In this document: in pieces, positions 8,207 through 17,542 of the stretch
How positions within the stretch are numbered: the stretch's first letter is position 1
Layout of the letters: every line of letters starts with the position of its first letter
Source of the DNA: Duganella sp.
GTDB taxonomy: Bacteria; Pseudomonadota; Gammaproteobacteria; Burkholderiales; Burkholderiaceae_D
Direction of reading: 5' to 3'
Assembly (NCBI GenBank): GCA_026225475.1
Contig: JAMFSU010000018.1
Span: 60,389-124,388 of the forward strand
DNA: 64,000 nucleotides
Position numbers and translations under genes: made by a program
Notes under the pieces: model-generated
Told to the model about the DNA's origin: nothing
What the model saw: only the letters and a program-made list of their open reading frames with translations
Databases searched by the model: none

Positions 8207-9505
8207 ATGGCGGGTTCTTATTTTCCTCAATGGCGGCTACGCAGCAGCACGGCCGATGGGCAGGGGCAGGTGATTGCCACCGACGAACGTTTGCCGATGC
8301 CACAGACAGTCGCCATGGGCGTGCAGCATGTGGTGGCGATGTTTGGTTCGACTGTGCTGGCGCCGTTACTGATGGGTTTTGATCCGAATCTGGCGATCCT
8401 GATGTCGGGCGTCGGTACCTTGCTGTTTTTTGTATTGGTGGGCGGTCGCGTGCCCAGCTATCTCGGCTCCAGCTTTGCCTTCATCGGGCTGGTCATTGCG
8501 GTTACCGGCTATGCCGGTCATGGCGCCAATACTAATCTGGGCGTAGCGCTCGGCGGCATTGTCGCCTGTGGCGTGGTCTATACGCTGATCGGTGTACTTG
8601 TCAGCCTGATCGGTACGCGCTGGATCGAAAATTTGATGCCGCCGGTGGTGACCGGTGCCGTGGTCGCGGTGATCGGTTTGAATCTGGCGCCGATTGCCGT
8701 CAAGGGCGTAACCGGTAACAATTTTGATGCCTGGATGGCGCTCGGCACGGTATTGTGCGTCGGTCTGGTGGCGGTGTTTACACGTGGCATGGTGCAGCGG
8801 CTGTTGATCTTGATCGGGCTGCTGCTGGCCTATGTGATCTATGCCATCCTGACTAACGGCGCGGGCCTGGGCAAGCCGATTGATTTCAGTGGCGTTGCCA
8901 ATGCGGCTTGGTTTGGCATTCCGACATTTGTCGCACCTGTATTCAAGTTCGATGCGATGGCCTTGCTGGCGCCGGTGGCGGTGATTCTGGTGGCGGAAAA
9001 CCTCGGCCACATCAAGGCCGTCAGTGCCATGACCGGGCAAAATCTCGACAAATATATCGGCCGTGCGTTCATCGGTGACGGCTTGGCGACCATACTCTCG
9101 GGCAGCGTCGGCGGCACTGGCGTGACTACCTATGCTGAGAATATCGGTGTGATGGCAGTCACCAAGATCTATTCGACTCTGGTGTTCGTGGTGGCGGCAG
9201 TGATTGCCTTGATCCTTGGTTTTTCACCCAAATTTGGCGCGGTGATCTTGACCATTCCGGGCGCAGTGCTTGGTGGTGTCTCGATCGTGGTGTTTGGTCT
9301 CATCACGATATCGGGGGCGCGTATCTGGGTCGAGAACAAGGTTGATTTTTCGAACAACACCAATCTGATTGTGGCTGCAGTGACACTGGTACTCGGCGCC
9401 GGTGACTTCACCTTGAAACTGGGTGGCTTCGCCATGGGCGGTATCGGTACCGCAACGTTCGGCGCGATTATTTTGTATGCGTTGTTACGCAAGCGCGGTG
9501 CTTGA
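8207..9505 (+). CDS. Uracil/xanthine permease, NCS2 family (UraA/RutG-like)
   Basis: A 432-residue inner-membrane transporter with about 12-14 hydrophobic segments. Start ATG 8207 follows GGAAGG by 8 nt; the earlier in-frame start at 8006 would add a non-conserved extension. The family signatures are clear: QTVAMGVQHVVAMFGSTVLAP near residue 30, the PSYLGSSFAFIG half-helix, the acidic VAENLGHIKAVS segment and GGTGVTTYAENIGVMAVT in the substrate-binding core. The N-terminus is closest to RutG/UraA, which import uracil by proton symport; xanthine or thymine cannot be excluded. No rut pathway or pyrimidine gene is adjacent. A strong hairpin terminator follows directly. Confidence 0.85.
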   Translation: MAGSYFPQWRLRSSTADGQGQVIATDERLPMPQTVAMGVQHVVAMFGSTVLAPLLMGFDPNLAILMSGVGTLLFFVLVGGRVPSYLGSSFAFIGLVIAVTGYAGHGANTNLGVALGGIVACGVVYTLIGVLVSLIGTRWIENLMPPVVTGAVVAVIGLNLAPIAVKGVTGNNFDAWMALGTVLCVGLVAVFTRGMVQRLLILIGLLLAYVIYAILTNGAGLGKPIDFSGVANAAWFGIPTFVAPVFKFDAMALLAPVAVILVAENLGHIKAVSAMTGQNLDKYIGRAFIGDGLATILSGSVGGTGVTTYAENIGVMAVTKIYSTLVFVVAAVIALILGFSPKFGAVILTIPGAVLGGVSIVVFGLITISGARIWVENKVDFSNNTNLIVAAVTLVLGAGDFTLKLGGFAMGGIGTATFGAIILYALLRKRGA

Positions 9506-9510
9506 TTGCT

Positions 9511-9539
9511 GAAAAACGCGGCAGCTTGCCGCGTTTTTC
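9511..9539. terminator. Rho-independent terminator after the permease
   Basis: A perfect 13-bp stem (GAAAAACGCGGCA paired with TGCCGCGTTTTTC) with a 3-nt loop and flanking A/T runs, starting 6 bp after the permease stop. It is symmetric and could work in both directions. Confidence 0.9.
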
Positions 9540-9672
9540 ACATAATTACGACAATGTTGTAAAAATTTCCATTCGGCAATTTCAGTAAACATGCGATATA
9601 GTGACGGGCGTCAGTTTTGAGCATGCACTTACGCCAGCCGGAATGATCACTCAAATAACAGGAATACGCCGT

Positions 9673-9909
9673 ATGAAGACTTCTCTCAAGCAAAGTTTGC
9701 TGTTGTTGTGCCTCACCGCACCCTTGCTGGCTGGTTGCGATGCGCTGGCAGGCAAGAAGGACTATGCCTATTTCCGTCAGCATCTCGACGAAGCTAAATC
9801 GGTGTCTGATCAGTGTCAATTGAATGGTACCTCTGGCATGGAGCAGTCGCAGATTGCACAATGCAGTGCCGCGCGCGATGCTTATTCCAATCGCAATTAT
9901 GCTTATTGA
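9673..9909 (+). CDS. Small lipoprotein, EexN-like
   Basis: A 78-residue protein beginning at ATG 9673. It has a lipoprotein signal (Lys-rich start, hydrophobic core, LLAGC lipobox; Cys22). The short mature part has a DYAYFRQHLDEAK stretch and two further cysteines (DQCQLNG, AQCSAAR). The tyrosine-rich start followed by a helix and paired cysteines resembles the EexN family of plasmid entry-exclusion lipoproteins and its chromosomal relatives, but the match is by pattern only. No conjugation genes are nearby. The protein is probably periplasmic or outer-membrane anchored. Confidence 0.6.
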   Translation: MKTSLKQSLLLLCLTAPLLAGCDALAGKKDYAYFRQHLDEAKSVSDQCQLNGTSGMEQSQIAQCSAARDAYSNRNYAY

Positions 9910-9985
9910 CGCGACCTAGGCTTGTCACATTTTTGTCAAAGTCGCCCGGTAGAATCTAGCGTTTCATTGTCGATTTCGTTGCCCA

Positions 9986-10999
9986 ATGCAAACTGCTACA
10001 GACTCTCCACAGGCTTTGCATCTGCTCTATGAACCGGCCGGGTTCATTTGTGCATTCCGTTTCGATGAGGGGCGTGCTACACCACTGAAGTGGCGCGAAG
10101 TCCTGGCCGACAAAGTTGCCGCCCCCGGGTTCAGTTGGCTGCATGTCAAGACGGCTGACGTCAAGGTGCGCCAGTGGCTGGAGCACAATGACGATATTGC
10201 TGAACACATCAGCGAATTCCTGCTCAGCAACGACACCCATCCCTGTTTGCACACCACAACCAATGGCGTCTACGGCACCTTGGCTGATATCAAGATGGAA
10301 ATCGGCGACACCGGCACCGAAAAGGGCGCGCTGCACTTTTTCCTTGATGGCAATCGCTTGCTGACGTTGCGCACTCAGCCGCTGTGTTCCACCAACATGT
10401 TGCGCCAGAAGGTGCTCGATGGTGTGCATGTAGCCAATACCATGGAATTGTTTGCTGAACTATTGCGCTGCCTGGCTGACGGCTTTGATGCGCGCGTTGC
10501 TACGCTCAACGACAAGGTCGATGACATCGAAGAATCGGTGCTGTCCGACCGCCGTGCCGAAGACCGCGCCGGGCTCAGTGCCATCCGTCGGCAACTGGCC
10601 GAGTTACGCCGTCACATTACGCCTGAGCGGCGCCTGCTGAGTCAACTCAATCGCTTGCGTCCTGCCTGGGTCCCGGCGGCGGCGCTGGAAGAATTGAATC
10701 ATGCGCTCGACGAACTCAATGAATTGCATATGACCTTAGAGGCCTTGTATGAGCGTGCCAAGTTAGTACAGGAAGAAATCGCCTCGCAAATGTCGGAACA
10801 GATGAATCGCAATTTGATGGCGTTGTCGATCCTGACCGCATTGTTGATGCCGGCAACCTTGGTGTCAGGAATTTTCGGGATGAATGTGGCGGGCTTGCCG
10901 GGCTTGCACGATGAGGCCTCGTTTACGATGGTGATCTGGGTGATGCTGGGCTTGGGTGTGGCCACTGTGGCCTTCCTGAAGTGGCTGAAAATCTGGTGA
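9986..10999 (+). CDS. zntB: CorA-family divalent cation transporter, ZntB-like
   Basis: A 337-residue protein with the CorA superfamily layout: a large N-terminal cytoplasmic domain, a long helix rich in charged residues (RRQLAELRRHITPERRLL), and two C-terminal transmembrane helices. The pore signature reads GIFGMNVAGLPG; it keeps the Gly-Met-Asn triplet of Mg2+-type CorA while the rest of the protein resembles ZntB, whose triplet is usually GVN or GIN. ZntB moves Zn2+ across the inner membrane. The mixture leaves Mg2+, Zn2+ or other divalent ions possible. The gene stands alone between a small lipoprotein and the LysR gene. Confidence 0.8.
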   Translation: MQTATDSPQALHLLYEPAGFICAFRFDEGRATPLKWREVLADKVAAPGFSWLHVKTADVKVRQWLEHNDDIAEHISEFLLSNDTHPCLHTTTNGVYGTLADIKMEIGDTGTEKGALHFFLDGNRLLTLRTQPLCSTNMLRQKVLDGVHVANTMELFAELLRCLADGFDARVATLNDKVDDIEESVLSDRRAEDRAGLSAIRRQLAELRRHITPERRLLSQLNRLRPAWVPAAALEELNHALDELNELHMTLEALYERAKLVQEEIASQMSEQMNRNLMALSILTALLMPATLVSGIFGMNVAGLPGLHDEASFTMVIWVMLGLGVATVAFLKWLKIW

Positions 11000-11051
11000 G
11001 GCTTTGTCGCGGCCATAAAAACGCAATACAAGCAAGGGACTGCTCTATTTT

Positions 11052-11918
11052 TCAAGGCCGATTTTGTTCTTGTAATAGTTGAGCCAAAGCCTTCACTTTA
11101 GGTTGTATCGAGTCTTTGCGCGATATAAGCATGGTGTTGACGGAGTGTATTTTCCCTTTGGGGTAGTGCTCCGAGAGTCTCGCACGCTCGGTATAGGTTT
11201 CTAGAACTGCAGCAGGTATGAGTGCGATGCCCATGCCAGCGACACAGCAACCAAGAATCGCATGATAAGAACCCAACTCCAAAATCTTCAGAGGAGCGAC
11301 TTCTGCGCTGGCACACCATGCTTCAAGACGCTGGCGATGAGGGCAGTCTGATTCAAATGCCAATAGAGTGCTGATTCGCATATCTTTTGCGGTGCGTATC
11401 TTTGGGTGACCAGGTGGACCAATAATCACCAAGGGTTCTGTATAGGCCAATACGCTGTCAAGCCGAACGTCCGATACCGGTTCAGCGACGAGCGCAGCAT
11501 CAAGCTCTCCGCTAAGTACGCGCACAGTGAGTGGTCGAGGGGCGCCAGTTCTCAGTTCTACTGAAAGTCGTGGATATCTTTCATTCAATTTGCCGAGCAG
11601 CGACGGCAGTCGTATCGCCGCAGTACTTTCCATTGCTCCCAGCGCCAGAACACCGCACGGGACAGTATCGTGCATCGCAGCCTTTGTTTCTTCCGCTAGC
11701 GCCAACAAACGCACTGCATAGCCAAACAATAATTTCCCATGACCTGATAACTGAAGACGATTTCCTTCTCGAATAAAGAGAGAAATATCGAGATCTGCTT
11801 CCAATTTTTGAATGCAGGTCGTGACGTTGGAGGGCACGCGATGCAGAACAGACGACGCATTGGTGATGCCTCCTTCCTTGACCACGGCGAGAAAGACGCG
11901 CAGATCTGAAAGTTTCAT
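11052..11918 (-). CDS. LysR-family transcriptional regulator
   Basis: A 288-residue LysR-type regulator. Residues 1-60 form the winged helix-turn-helix (MKLSDLRVFLAVVKEGGITNA fragment, then VPSNVTTCIQKLEADL and LFIREGNRLQLSGHG). The rest is the periplasmic-binding-protein-like effector domain with GVLALGAMES, ELDAALVAEPV and the GMGIALIPAAVLE segment near the end. It is divergent from the small monooxygenase-fold gene at 12034, separated by 115 bp of AT-rich DNA, the usual arrangement for a LysR regulator and its target. The base composition of the pair is visibly more AT-rich than its neighbours, hinting at acquisition. Confidence 0.88.
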   Translation of the reverse strand: MKLSDLRVFLAVVKEGGITNASSVLHRVPSNVTTCIQKLEADLDISLFIREGNRLQLSGHGKLLFGYAVRLLALAEETKAAMHDTVPCGVLALGAMESTAAIRLPSLLGKLNERYPRLSVELRTGAPRPLTVRVLSGELDAALVAEPVSDVRLDSVLAYTEPLVIIGPPGHPKIRTAKDMRISTLLAFESDCPHRQRLEAWCASAEVAPLKILELGSYHAILGCCVAGMGIALIPAAVLETYTERARLSEHYPKGKIHSVNTMLISRKDSIQPKVKALAQLLQEQNRP

Positions 11919-12033
11919 TTTCTTTTTTAGGGAATGAAAAATTCATTTTAATTCAATATTAAAGAATATATATAACATCTAGACTTCGCTCCTCAGTCTT
12001 CGTTTCGAAGGCCAAAATCTTTTTGGAGACAAC

Positions 12034-12336
12034 ATGTTGCTAACGGTATTCCGCTCAAGACTACGTCTTGAAAATCAAGAAGAGTATCTGGCTTGGGCGT
12101 CACGCATGAGCTTATTGGTAGCAGAAATTCCAGACTATGTGTCACACAAGGGATTTGTCGCCGCAGATGGAGAGCGGGTGACGATTGTGGAATTTTCTAG
12201 CGAAGAAGGGATGAAAGTATGGGCGACACATCCGCAACACATGGAGGCAAAGAAGAAGGGACGAGAGTCATTTTTCTCAGAGTATCGTGTTCAGATTTGC
12301 AATGTCTTACGAGATAGCGCGGATCGAAACCGTTAA
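12034..12336 (+). CDS. ABM-fold monooxygenase family protein, probable LysR target
   Basis: A 100-residue protein beginning at ATG 12034 with TTGGAGAC upstream. It has the ABM-domain pattern (a first strand MLLTVFRSRLR, the helix EEYLAWASRMSLLVAEIP, YVSHKGFVAADGERVTIVEF, and SEEGMKVWATHPQHMEAKKKG), with HPQH as the conserved histidine region typical of this group. The family includes quinol monooxygenases and heme-binding proteins. Divergent placement from a LysR regulator suggests induction by that regulator, perhaps in response to a quinone or small aromatic compound. The gene is followed by the downstream side of tmRNA with no further gene on its strand. Confidence 0.75.
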   Translation: MLLTVFRSRLRLENQEEYLAWASRMSLLVAEIPDYVSHKGFVAADGERVTIVEFSSEEGMKVWATHPQHMEAKKKGRESFFSEYRVQICNVLRDSADRNR

Positions 12337-12424
12337 AGATCATCGGTTGGCGCCTTCGGTATCCCATTTGTCTGCGCCAAGTGATGACGTAGACTACAGT
12401 GTGCATGCAACGCTTTGTTAAGAC

Positions 12425-12496
12425 AAAAAAAAGCTGTCATTTTGTTGTCATTCTCAAGCCAAAATAGCCCAAAAACAACCCATAATGACAGCTTTT
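12425..12496 (-). terminator. Terminator of tmRNA
   Basis: On the minus strand, 33 nt past the tmRNA CCA end, AAAAGCTGTCATT pairs with AATGACAGCTTTT and is followed by a U8 run (A8 at 12425-12432 on the plus strand). The 42-nt loop can pair further (GTTGT/ACAAC). Confidence 0.75.
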
Positions 12497-12528
12497 ACTT
12501 CTTAAGTCTTTGATTCTAAAGCAATTAA

Positions 12529-12891
12529 TGGTGGAGCCGGCGGGAATCGAACCCGCGTCCGCAAGCACTCTACAGACAGTTCTACATACTTAGCGCTGCC
12601 ATTTGATTTAACCCGAACGACGCGGACGCGCACGCTTCGTTAAGGCGAGTCACCTTAGATTTAACCTCGAACCAAGTGACCCGGCTCAAAGCGATTCCTT
12701 GTAAATGACTCTACTGCTGTTTTACCAGCCTACCCCAAGGAAGAAGTAGTGTAGAGCAAGCGGGGATTAAGCCGCTTGTGCGTACGAGTTATCGTTTGCA
12801 GTTATATCTTGTCTGATTGTATTTACGAGGTAGTCAGGCCTCGGTATGCCCTGCGCTGCTTTGCAACCCACGTCGAAACCAAGTCGGCCCC
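12529..12891 (-). ncRNA. ssrA: tmRNA (ssrA), 363 nt, tag ANDNSYAQAA
   Basis: The 5' end GGGGCCG pairs with CGGCUCC at the 3' end to form the acceptor stem, followed by A and the encoded CCA at 12529. The T-arm sequence GGTTCGATTCCCGCC is present just before it. The tag reading frame on the minus strand (about 12769-12801) reads GCAAACGATAAC, TCGTACGCACAA, GCGGCTTAA, giving ANDNSYAQAA followed by stop. tmRNA rescues stalled ribosomes and marks the products for proteolysis. The AND start is common to betaproteobacteria; the AQAA end differs from the usual ALAA. Single-piece form, not permuted. Confidence 0.96.
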
Positions 12892-12969
12892 ATGCAGATT
12901 TCCATTATAACCCACTGGGGCGCTCGCTTCCAGTTGTCTCGTAATAGTCCATTGCTAGGGCGCCCATGG

Positions 12970-15900
12970 TCATTGCTGCAAGGTTAATTCCACCCGGCTA
13001 CCAGCGCCCTGGTCCTTGATGCCGTCGGCGTTGAGCTTGGGCGCAATCAGGAAGATGCGATCAGCAGAGATGATGCTTTGATCCTGCAGGTAATTGCGCA
13101 CCAGATCGGCCCGCCGCTGCGCCAGGTTGCGTAAGTCGTCTTCGCTGATTTCTGTGTTGTCGACGATCAATTTTTGCATTTCTTCCGGCGGCAATGACTT
13201 TGCCAGGCCAATGACGTTGCGCGGTTTTTTGAATTTTTCGTCGGAATAGACCTTTGCCAGATAGTTGGTACGCTCGGCATCGCTGAGCTTGAGGTCTTCG
13301 GCGTCGGCTTGGCCTTGCTTGGCAATGACGTCCTTGCGCTTCAAGGAGCGTATTTTGCGGTTGAGCAATTCCTGACGCAGGCCGGCGTCATCTAGGGCCG
13401 GGTCAACCCGTCCCATGACGTCGATCTTGAGCGCCGGGCGTTGGTGCAAGGCATAGCCGAGCGTGTCGAGCTTCTTGCGGATGTCGGCGGTCAGTTCCGC
13501 CGAACCGGGTTCAAACTCGATGTAACTCAATTCGCCGGTGCTTTCACTGCCAAACATGGAACTGATCAGCGCAAATGGCGAAGTCACGGCTTTCAGAATC
13601 AGGTTGGTGAACACGCGCAAGATGATGCCGCCGATTGAGAATTGTGGGTCCGACAATGAACCTGAAATCGGCAGATTGAGATTGATCGTGCCGTCGCGGT
13701 CCTTGAGCAGCGAGATCGCCAGCATCACCGGCAATTTGGTCACACTGGGGCCGTCGACGTGGTCACCAAAGGTCAACTGTTCGATGCGCACATCGTTTTG
13801 TGCGACCAGTTTGTCATTCTCGATCTTATATTGGACATCCATTGACAACTTACCCTTGGTGATCGGGTAGCCGGCATATTTAGCAGAGTAGGGCGTCAAT
13901 CGCGGCAATTGGATGCCGTTGGCGCTGGCCTTGATGTCGAGGAACATGGGTTTGAACAGCGGGTTGAGCGTGCCGGAAATCTGTAACGGTGCGTCGTTGT
14001 CGATTTTACCGTGCAGATCAATTGCCGCCGGGGTGGCGTTGTCCGACGCGATGCTGCCAATGGTGCCGCTCATGCCGGTCATGTTGGCGGTGTAATTGGG
14101 TTTGACGAAGTTGTCGGTGAAGTTGATGTTGCCACTTTGCAGTACGGTCTGACCGACGCGGATCACAGGCGCATTCGGATCAGGTGCCGACGGCGTTACC
14201 GGCGCTGCCGACGTGGTGGTTTTCGCTACAGTGCTCGCGCTTGCTGCGGTCGCGTCTGATGCTGTGACCGAGCTCGGTGCTTGGTCCTTGCGCACGATGA
14301 TGTTTTGCAGATTCAGCTTGCCTTGATCGGACAGAATTGCGCGCGCGTAGAAATCCGACAAGGCAATTTTTTCCAGTGTGACCAGCGTTTTTCCGGCCAC
14401 CTTGGCATTGATGCCTTGCACATTCAGCGAGCGCCAGCGCAGGAAGTCGCTGCTGCTTATCTTGTCGAGAATGCGGAAATTAGTGAGATTGGCTGACCCG
14501 TTAAACTGCAAGGCCAGCGCTTGTTTGTCGATTGGCGGTGTCAGCGCAAGCTTGCCCTTGGTGCTGAGACTGCCACTGGTCAAAGTCACATTGAGATAAT
14601 CAGTGAAGTAACTCTGGAATGGCGCAATCGGCAGATTGTCTGCGTCTAACGTGAGATTGATCAACTTGAACTGGGGACTGGCCTGGCCGCTGACGTTGAG
14701 CTTGCCGGTTTTGTTCAGCCGAGCTTGCAGCGCCACATGGGAAGTCTGGTCGAGTTGCGTGGATAGATTGTCAATCTTCAGATCAAGACTATCGATGCGC
14801 AATTTTTGCAGCGGTGTGAGGCTGCTGTCTTCATACGATAGACCGCTGTCGCTGATCGCCAGATTGCGCAACCTGGCTTGCCAGGGGATGGTTTTGCTAT
14901 TTGGCTTGGTCGGTGCTGACTTTGCAGCCGTGTCCGCAGTTGCGGAGGCCGATGCGGTTGATGTGGTTGGTGTCGTCGAAGGTAGCAGCAAATCCTGTAG
15001 ATTCAAGCGACCTTTGGCGTCGCGGCGCAGATCACCGTTGAGACCGATAATCCGAAATGCATCGGCACTGGCTGTGTGTGCGGGCAGATCGATGGCGGCG
15101 TTGTCGAGTGCGATGGTTTTTGCGCCGATGACGTTGTTGCCAGTCTTGCTTGCCGTAGTCGATTTGCCGGCCAGTTTGAGGTCGTCGAGCTGCAATCCCA
15201 GTTTGCTGATCTTGAGTTGACCAGCCGCCAGTTGCAGGTTGGCTTGTCCCGACAGTTGCCCGCTCAAGTTGCCATTGAGGGTGCGTTGAAGGTAGTTTTG
15301 ATAGGCGCTCAGTTGCACCGCCTTGAGCGTGGCCTGTCCATTGATGTCGGCTTTGAGTGGCGAGAGCGCGCCGTTAAAGCCAATCGTGCCATGCCCGTTT
15401 TCCCTGAGCGATAAGGCCAACTTGGCAGGCTTGGCATCGGCCAATGTCGATACCTCGTCGGCATCTACCGTGATGCGATCTAGCACGACTTGCTGACCCG
15501 GCTTGGCGTTGGCGTCATCACTCCAGTTGAGGCTGCCGTCACGCACCGCCAGTTTGCGGATGGTGATGGCCGGCGCGGCCTTAGCAGCTTTTTCTTCGGT
15601 AGCCGTGCTGGTTGTGGCAGCAGGATGTTTCGCCGCAGCTTTGGCCGTGTTGTCGCTTTTGCCGATGCGCGTCCAGTTGATCTCGCCATTGCTGTTTATG
15701 CTGGCCCAGACTTGCGGCTTGTCGATGCTGAGCTGATCGATCACGCCAGTGAGCTTGAGCAGATCGAGTTTATTGATCTTGGCCGTGACCGCGCCTGCTT
15801 TGAGCAATTGCGCGTTGCTCTTGTCCTGTAATGAAATGTCCGCCAGTGTGATACTGCCATTCAATCCGATGAGCGGCTTCTCCTTGTCGCGGCTGAAAGT

Positions 15901-16686
15901 GAGATCGAGCGTGCTCGACAATGTGGCGCTTTGCAGTTTGACCGGCAAGCTGACAGGTACAAACGGCAAATAACTAGCGATATCGAGTTTGTCGATGTCG
16001 ATGGCCAGCGTCGTTTCGAGTGAGTTGGCGAATGGCTTGCTGCGACCTTTAAGCGAGAATGGCGTGCCATTGACGGTCATCGACAATTGCGGTTGCACGA
16101 AAGTATCGACATTGCGTGGCAAATTGGAAATCGATGGTACGCCGATGGTGAGTGCGCGAATATTGATGGTTTTTCCGCTGACCTTGTCGTCGAACTGGAT
16201 GTCACCGTTTTGCAACTGCAGGTTAGAGAGCGAAAAGTAAGTCTGGCCTTCACTCTTGGGCATCTGCTGGATGCGATCGATCACATCCGAGAAATTGTAG
16301 CGACCGATACCTTCGTCGCTCAGGCGTACCAGATGGATCTTGGGCGCAACCAGTTTGATTTCATCCATCACTGCCGACAGGCGCAGCAAGGAGGTAGAGG
16401 ACGCGTTGAGCAGCAGTTGTTGGGCGCGCAATGCTGGGGTGGTTTGGTCTGGTTCGTAGAGAACCACGTCGTTGACCGTCAGTGCCAGCAATAAAGGATT
16501 GAAGCTGACTTCGCCAAGTGTCAGTTTGCGACCGATCTTTTCCTGGGTTTGTTCGATGGCCATTTTCTTGACCAGCGACGGTAGGGCCAACCAACTGACC
16601 AGAGCCAGCAACACCAGTACTGACAGGATACCGCCGAACCAACGCAACGCGCGTGGTTGCCAGGCGGGACGGGGATGTTTCTCCAT
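12970..16686 (-). CDS. Giant AsmA-like / DUF748 envelope protein with OmpA-like C-terminal region
   Basis: A 1238-residue protein starting at ATG 16686 with AGGAAAA upstream. A single N-terminal membrane helix (about residues 14-34) anchors it in the inner membrane. The rest is periplasmic, made of repeated beta-rich AsmA/DUF748 segments (for example LTLGEVSFNPLLLAL, FSLSNLQLQNGDIQF, QSGNINFTDNF), typical of long groove-forming proteins in the AsmA/TamB superfamily thought to move phospholipids between membranes. Ala/Thr/Ser-rich linkers break the repeats at about residues 345-370, 575-600 and 815-850. The last ~170 residues (YIEFEPGSAEL, LKIDVMGRVD, LAQRRADLVRNYL) resemble an OmpA-type region. 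Located downstream of gph; a 89-bp gap separates them. Confidence 0.8.
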   Translation of the reverse strand: MEKHPRPAWQPRALRWFGGILSVLVLLALVSWLALPSLVKKMAIEQTQEKIGRKLTLGEVSFNPLLLALTVNDVVLYEPDQTTPALRAQQLLLNASSTSLLRLSAVMDEIKLVAPKIHLVRLSDEGIGRYNFSDVIDRIQQMPKSEGQTYFSLSNLQLQNGDIQFDDKVSGKTINIRALTIGVPSISNLPRNVDTFVQPQLSMTVNGTPFSLKGRSKPFANSLETTLAIDIDKLDIASYLPFVPVSLPVKLQSATLSSTLDLTFSRDKEKPLIGLNGSITLADISLQDKSNAQLLKAGAVTAKINKLDLLKLTGVIDQLSIDKPQVWASINSNGEINWTRIGKSDNTAKAAAKHPAATTSTATEEKAAKAAPAITIRKLAVRDGSLNWSDDANAKPGQQVVLDRITVDADEVSTLADAKPAKLALSLRENGHGTIGFNGALSPLKADINGQATLKAVQLSAYQNYLQRTLNGNLSGQLSGQANLQLAAGQLKISKLGLQLDDLKLAGKSTTASKTGNNVIGAKTIALDNAAIDLPAHTASADAFRIIGLNGDLRRDAKGRLNLQDLLLPSTTPTTSTASASATADTAAKSAPTKPNSKTIPWQARLRNLAISDSGLSYEDSSLTPLQKLRIDSLDLKIDNLSTQLDQTSHVALQARLNKTGKLNVSGQASPQFKLINLTLDADNLPIAPFQSYFTDYLNVTLTSGSLSTKGKLALTPPIDKQALALQFNGSANLTNFRILDKISSSDFLRWRSLNVQGINAKVAGKTLVTLEKIALSDFYARAILSDQGKLNLQNIIVRKDQAPSSVTASDATAASASTVAKTTTSAAPVTPSAPDPNAPVIRVGQTVLQSGNINFTDNFVKPNYTANMTGMSGTIGSIASDNATPAAIDLHGKIDNDAPLQISGTLNPLFKPMFLDIKASANGIQLPRLTPYSAKYAGYPITKGKLSMDVQYKIENDKLVAQNDVRIEQLTFGDHVDGPSVTKLPVMLAISLLKDRDGTINLNLPISGSLSDPQFSIGGIILRVFTNLILKAVTSPFALISSMFGSESTGELSYIEFEPGSAELTADIRKKLDTLGYALHQRPALKIDVMGRVDPALDDAGLRQELLNRKIRSLKRKDVIAKQGQADAEDLKLSDAERTNYLAKVYSDEKFKKPRNVIGLAKSLPPEEMQKLIVDNTEISEDDLRNLAQRRADLVRNYLQDQSIISADRIFLIAPKLNADGIKDQGAGSRVELTLQQ

Positions 16687-16775
16687 GATCTTTTCCTCGC
16701 AGATAAAGGTCGCCGGCAGACAGGCGCTTTTTTGTTATGTGTCGTGCGGTCGGGCAGTGCTCGACCTGGTTCTGA

Positions 16776-17435
16776 TTATGACTTGATCAGGTCCAGCAAG
16801 TGCAGTGGATCATGCAGCAACGCATCGGCTTGCCAGGATGCTGGTTCGACATGGCCGCAATAGCCCCAGGCGGCAGCCACTGTTGCCATGCCAGCAGCAC
16901 GGCCAGCCTGGATGTCGCGTAAGTCGTCACCAACGTACCAGCAGTCTTGTGGTGCCAGTTGCAGGCGGCGAGCGGCTTCCAGTAGCGGTTCGGGATGCGG
17001 CTTGGCATGCGGCGTGGTGTCGCCCGAGACGACGCAGCCGGCGTGGCCGAGGCCGATTTGCGGTACCAATGGATCGGTGAAGCGGGCTGCCTTGTTGGTG
17101 ACGATGCCCCATACGATGCCGCGTTCGTCGAGTTGTTTGAGCAATGCCACGACGCCATCGAACAAGCTGCTGTTGACGACCAAATTGGCAGCGTAGTTGT
17201 TCAGGAAGGCCACACGCAGCTCTTCGTAGGCACCATCCTCCGGTTTGATGCCAAACGCTGCGCCAATCAAGCCGCGCGCGCCGGCTGAAGCGACTGGACG
17301 AAGTTGTTCGTAAGGCGTGGGCGGCAAGCCGCGCTGTGCGCGCAGCATATTGAGCGCTTCGGCCAGGTCAGGAGCGGTATCGGCAAGCGTGCCGTCGAGG
17401 TCGAACAGGATCGCGCGTGGGGTGGGCAGGGACAT
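16776..17435 (-). CDS. gph: Phosphoglycolate phosphatase, HAD superfamily
   Basis: A 219-residue HAD phosphatase. Motif I is FDLDGT with nucleophile Asp12 and acid/base Asp14; motif II is the VTNK segment; motif III Lys lies around the HAKPHPEP stretch; motif IV is YVGDDLRD. The cap domain between motifs I and II is alpha-helical (subclass I). In Burkholderiales, ubiG followed by gph is a conserved pair, and Gph hydrolyses 2-phosphoglycolate formed in repair of oxidised DNA ends. Here ubiG lies 107 bp upstream on the same strand. Confidence 0.9.
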   Translation of the reverse strand: MSLPTPRAILFDLDGTLADTAPDLAEALNMLRAQRGLPPTPYEQLRPVASAGARGLIGAAFGIKPEDGAYEELRVAFLNNYAANLVVNSSLFDGVVALLKQLDERGIVWGIVTNKAARFTDPLVPQIGLGHAGCVVSGDTTPHAKPHPEPLLEAARRLQLAPQDCWYVGDDLRDIQAGRAAGMATVAAAWGYCGHVEPASWQADALLHDPLHLLDLIKS

Positions 17436-17542
17436 GGTGGATTAGCGAATGAGGTTTACGGCAAGGCGCCAGGCGCGCCGTTGGTTCGGCAGGATGCAGC
17501 ACGGATACTGCATCAAGCAGCACCTGTGCTGGTATTCTCTAT

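Noticed and set aside
11000..12530. Genomic island integrated in ssrA with attL/attR
   Set aside because: No integrase and no second copy of the ssrA 3' end were seen on the far side of the pair; only compositional bias supports it.
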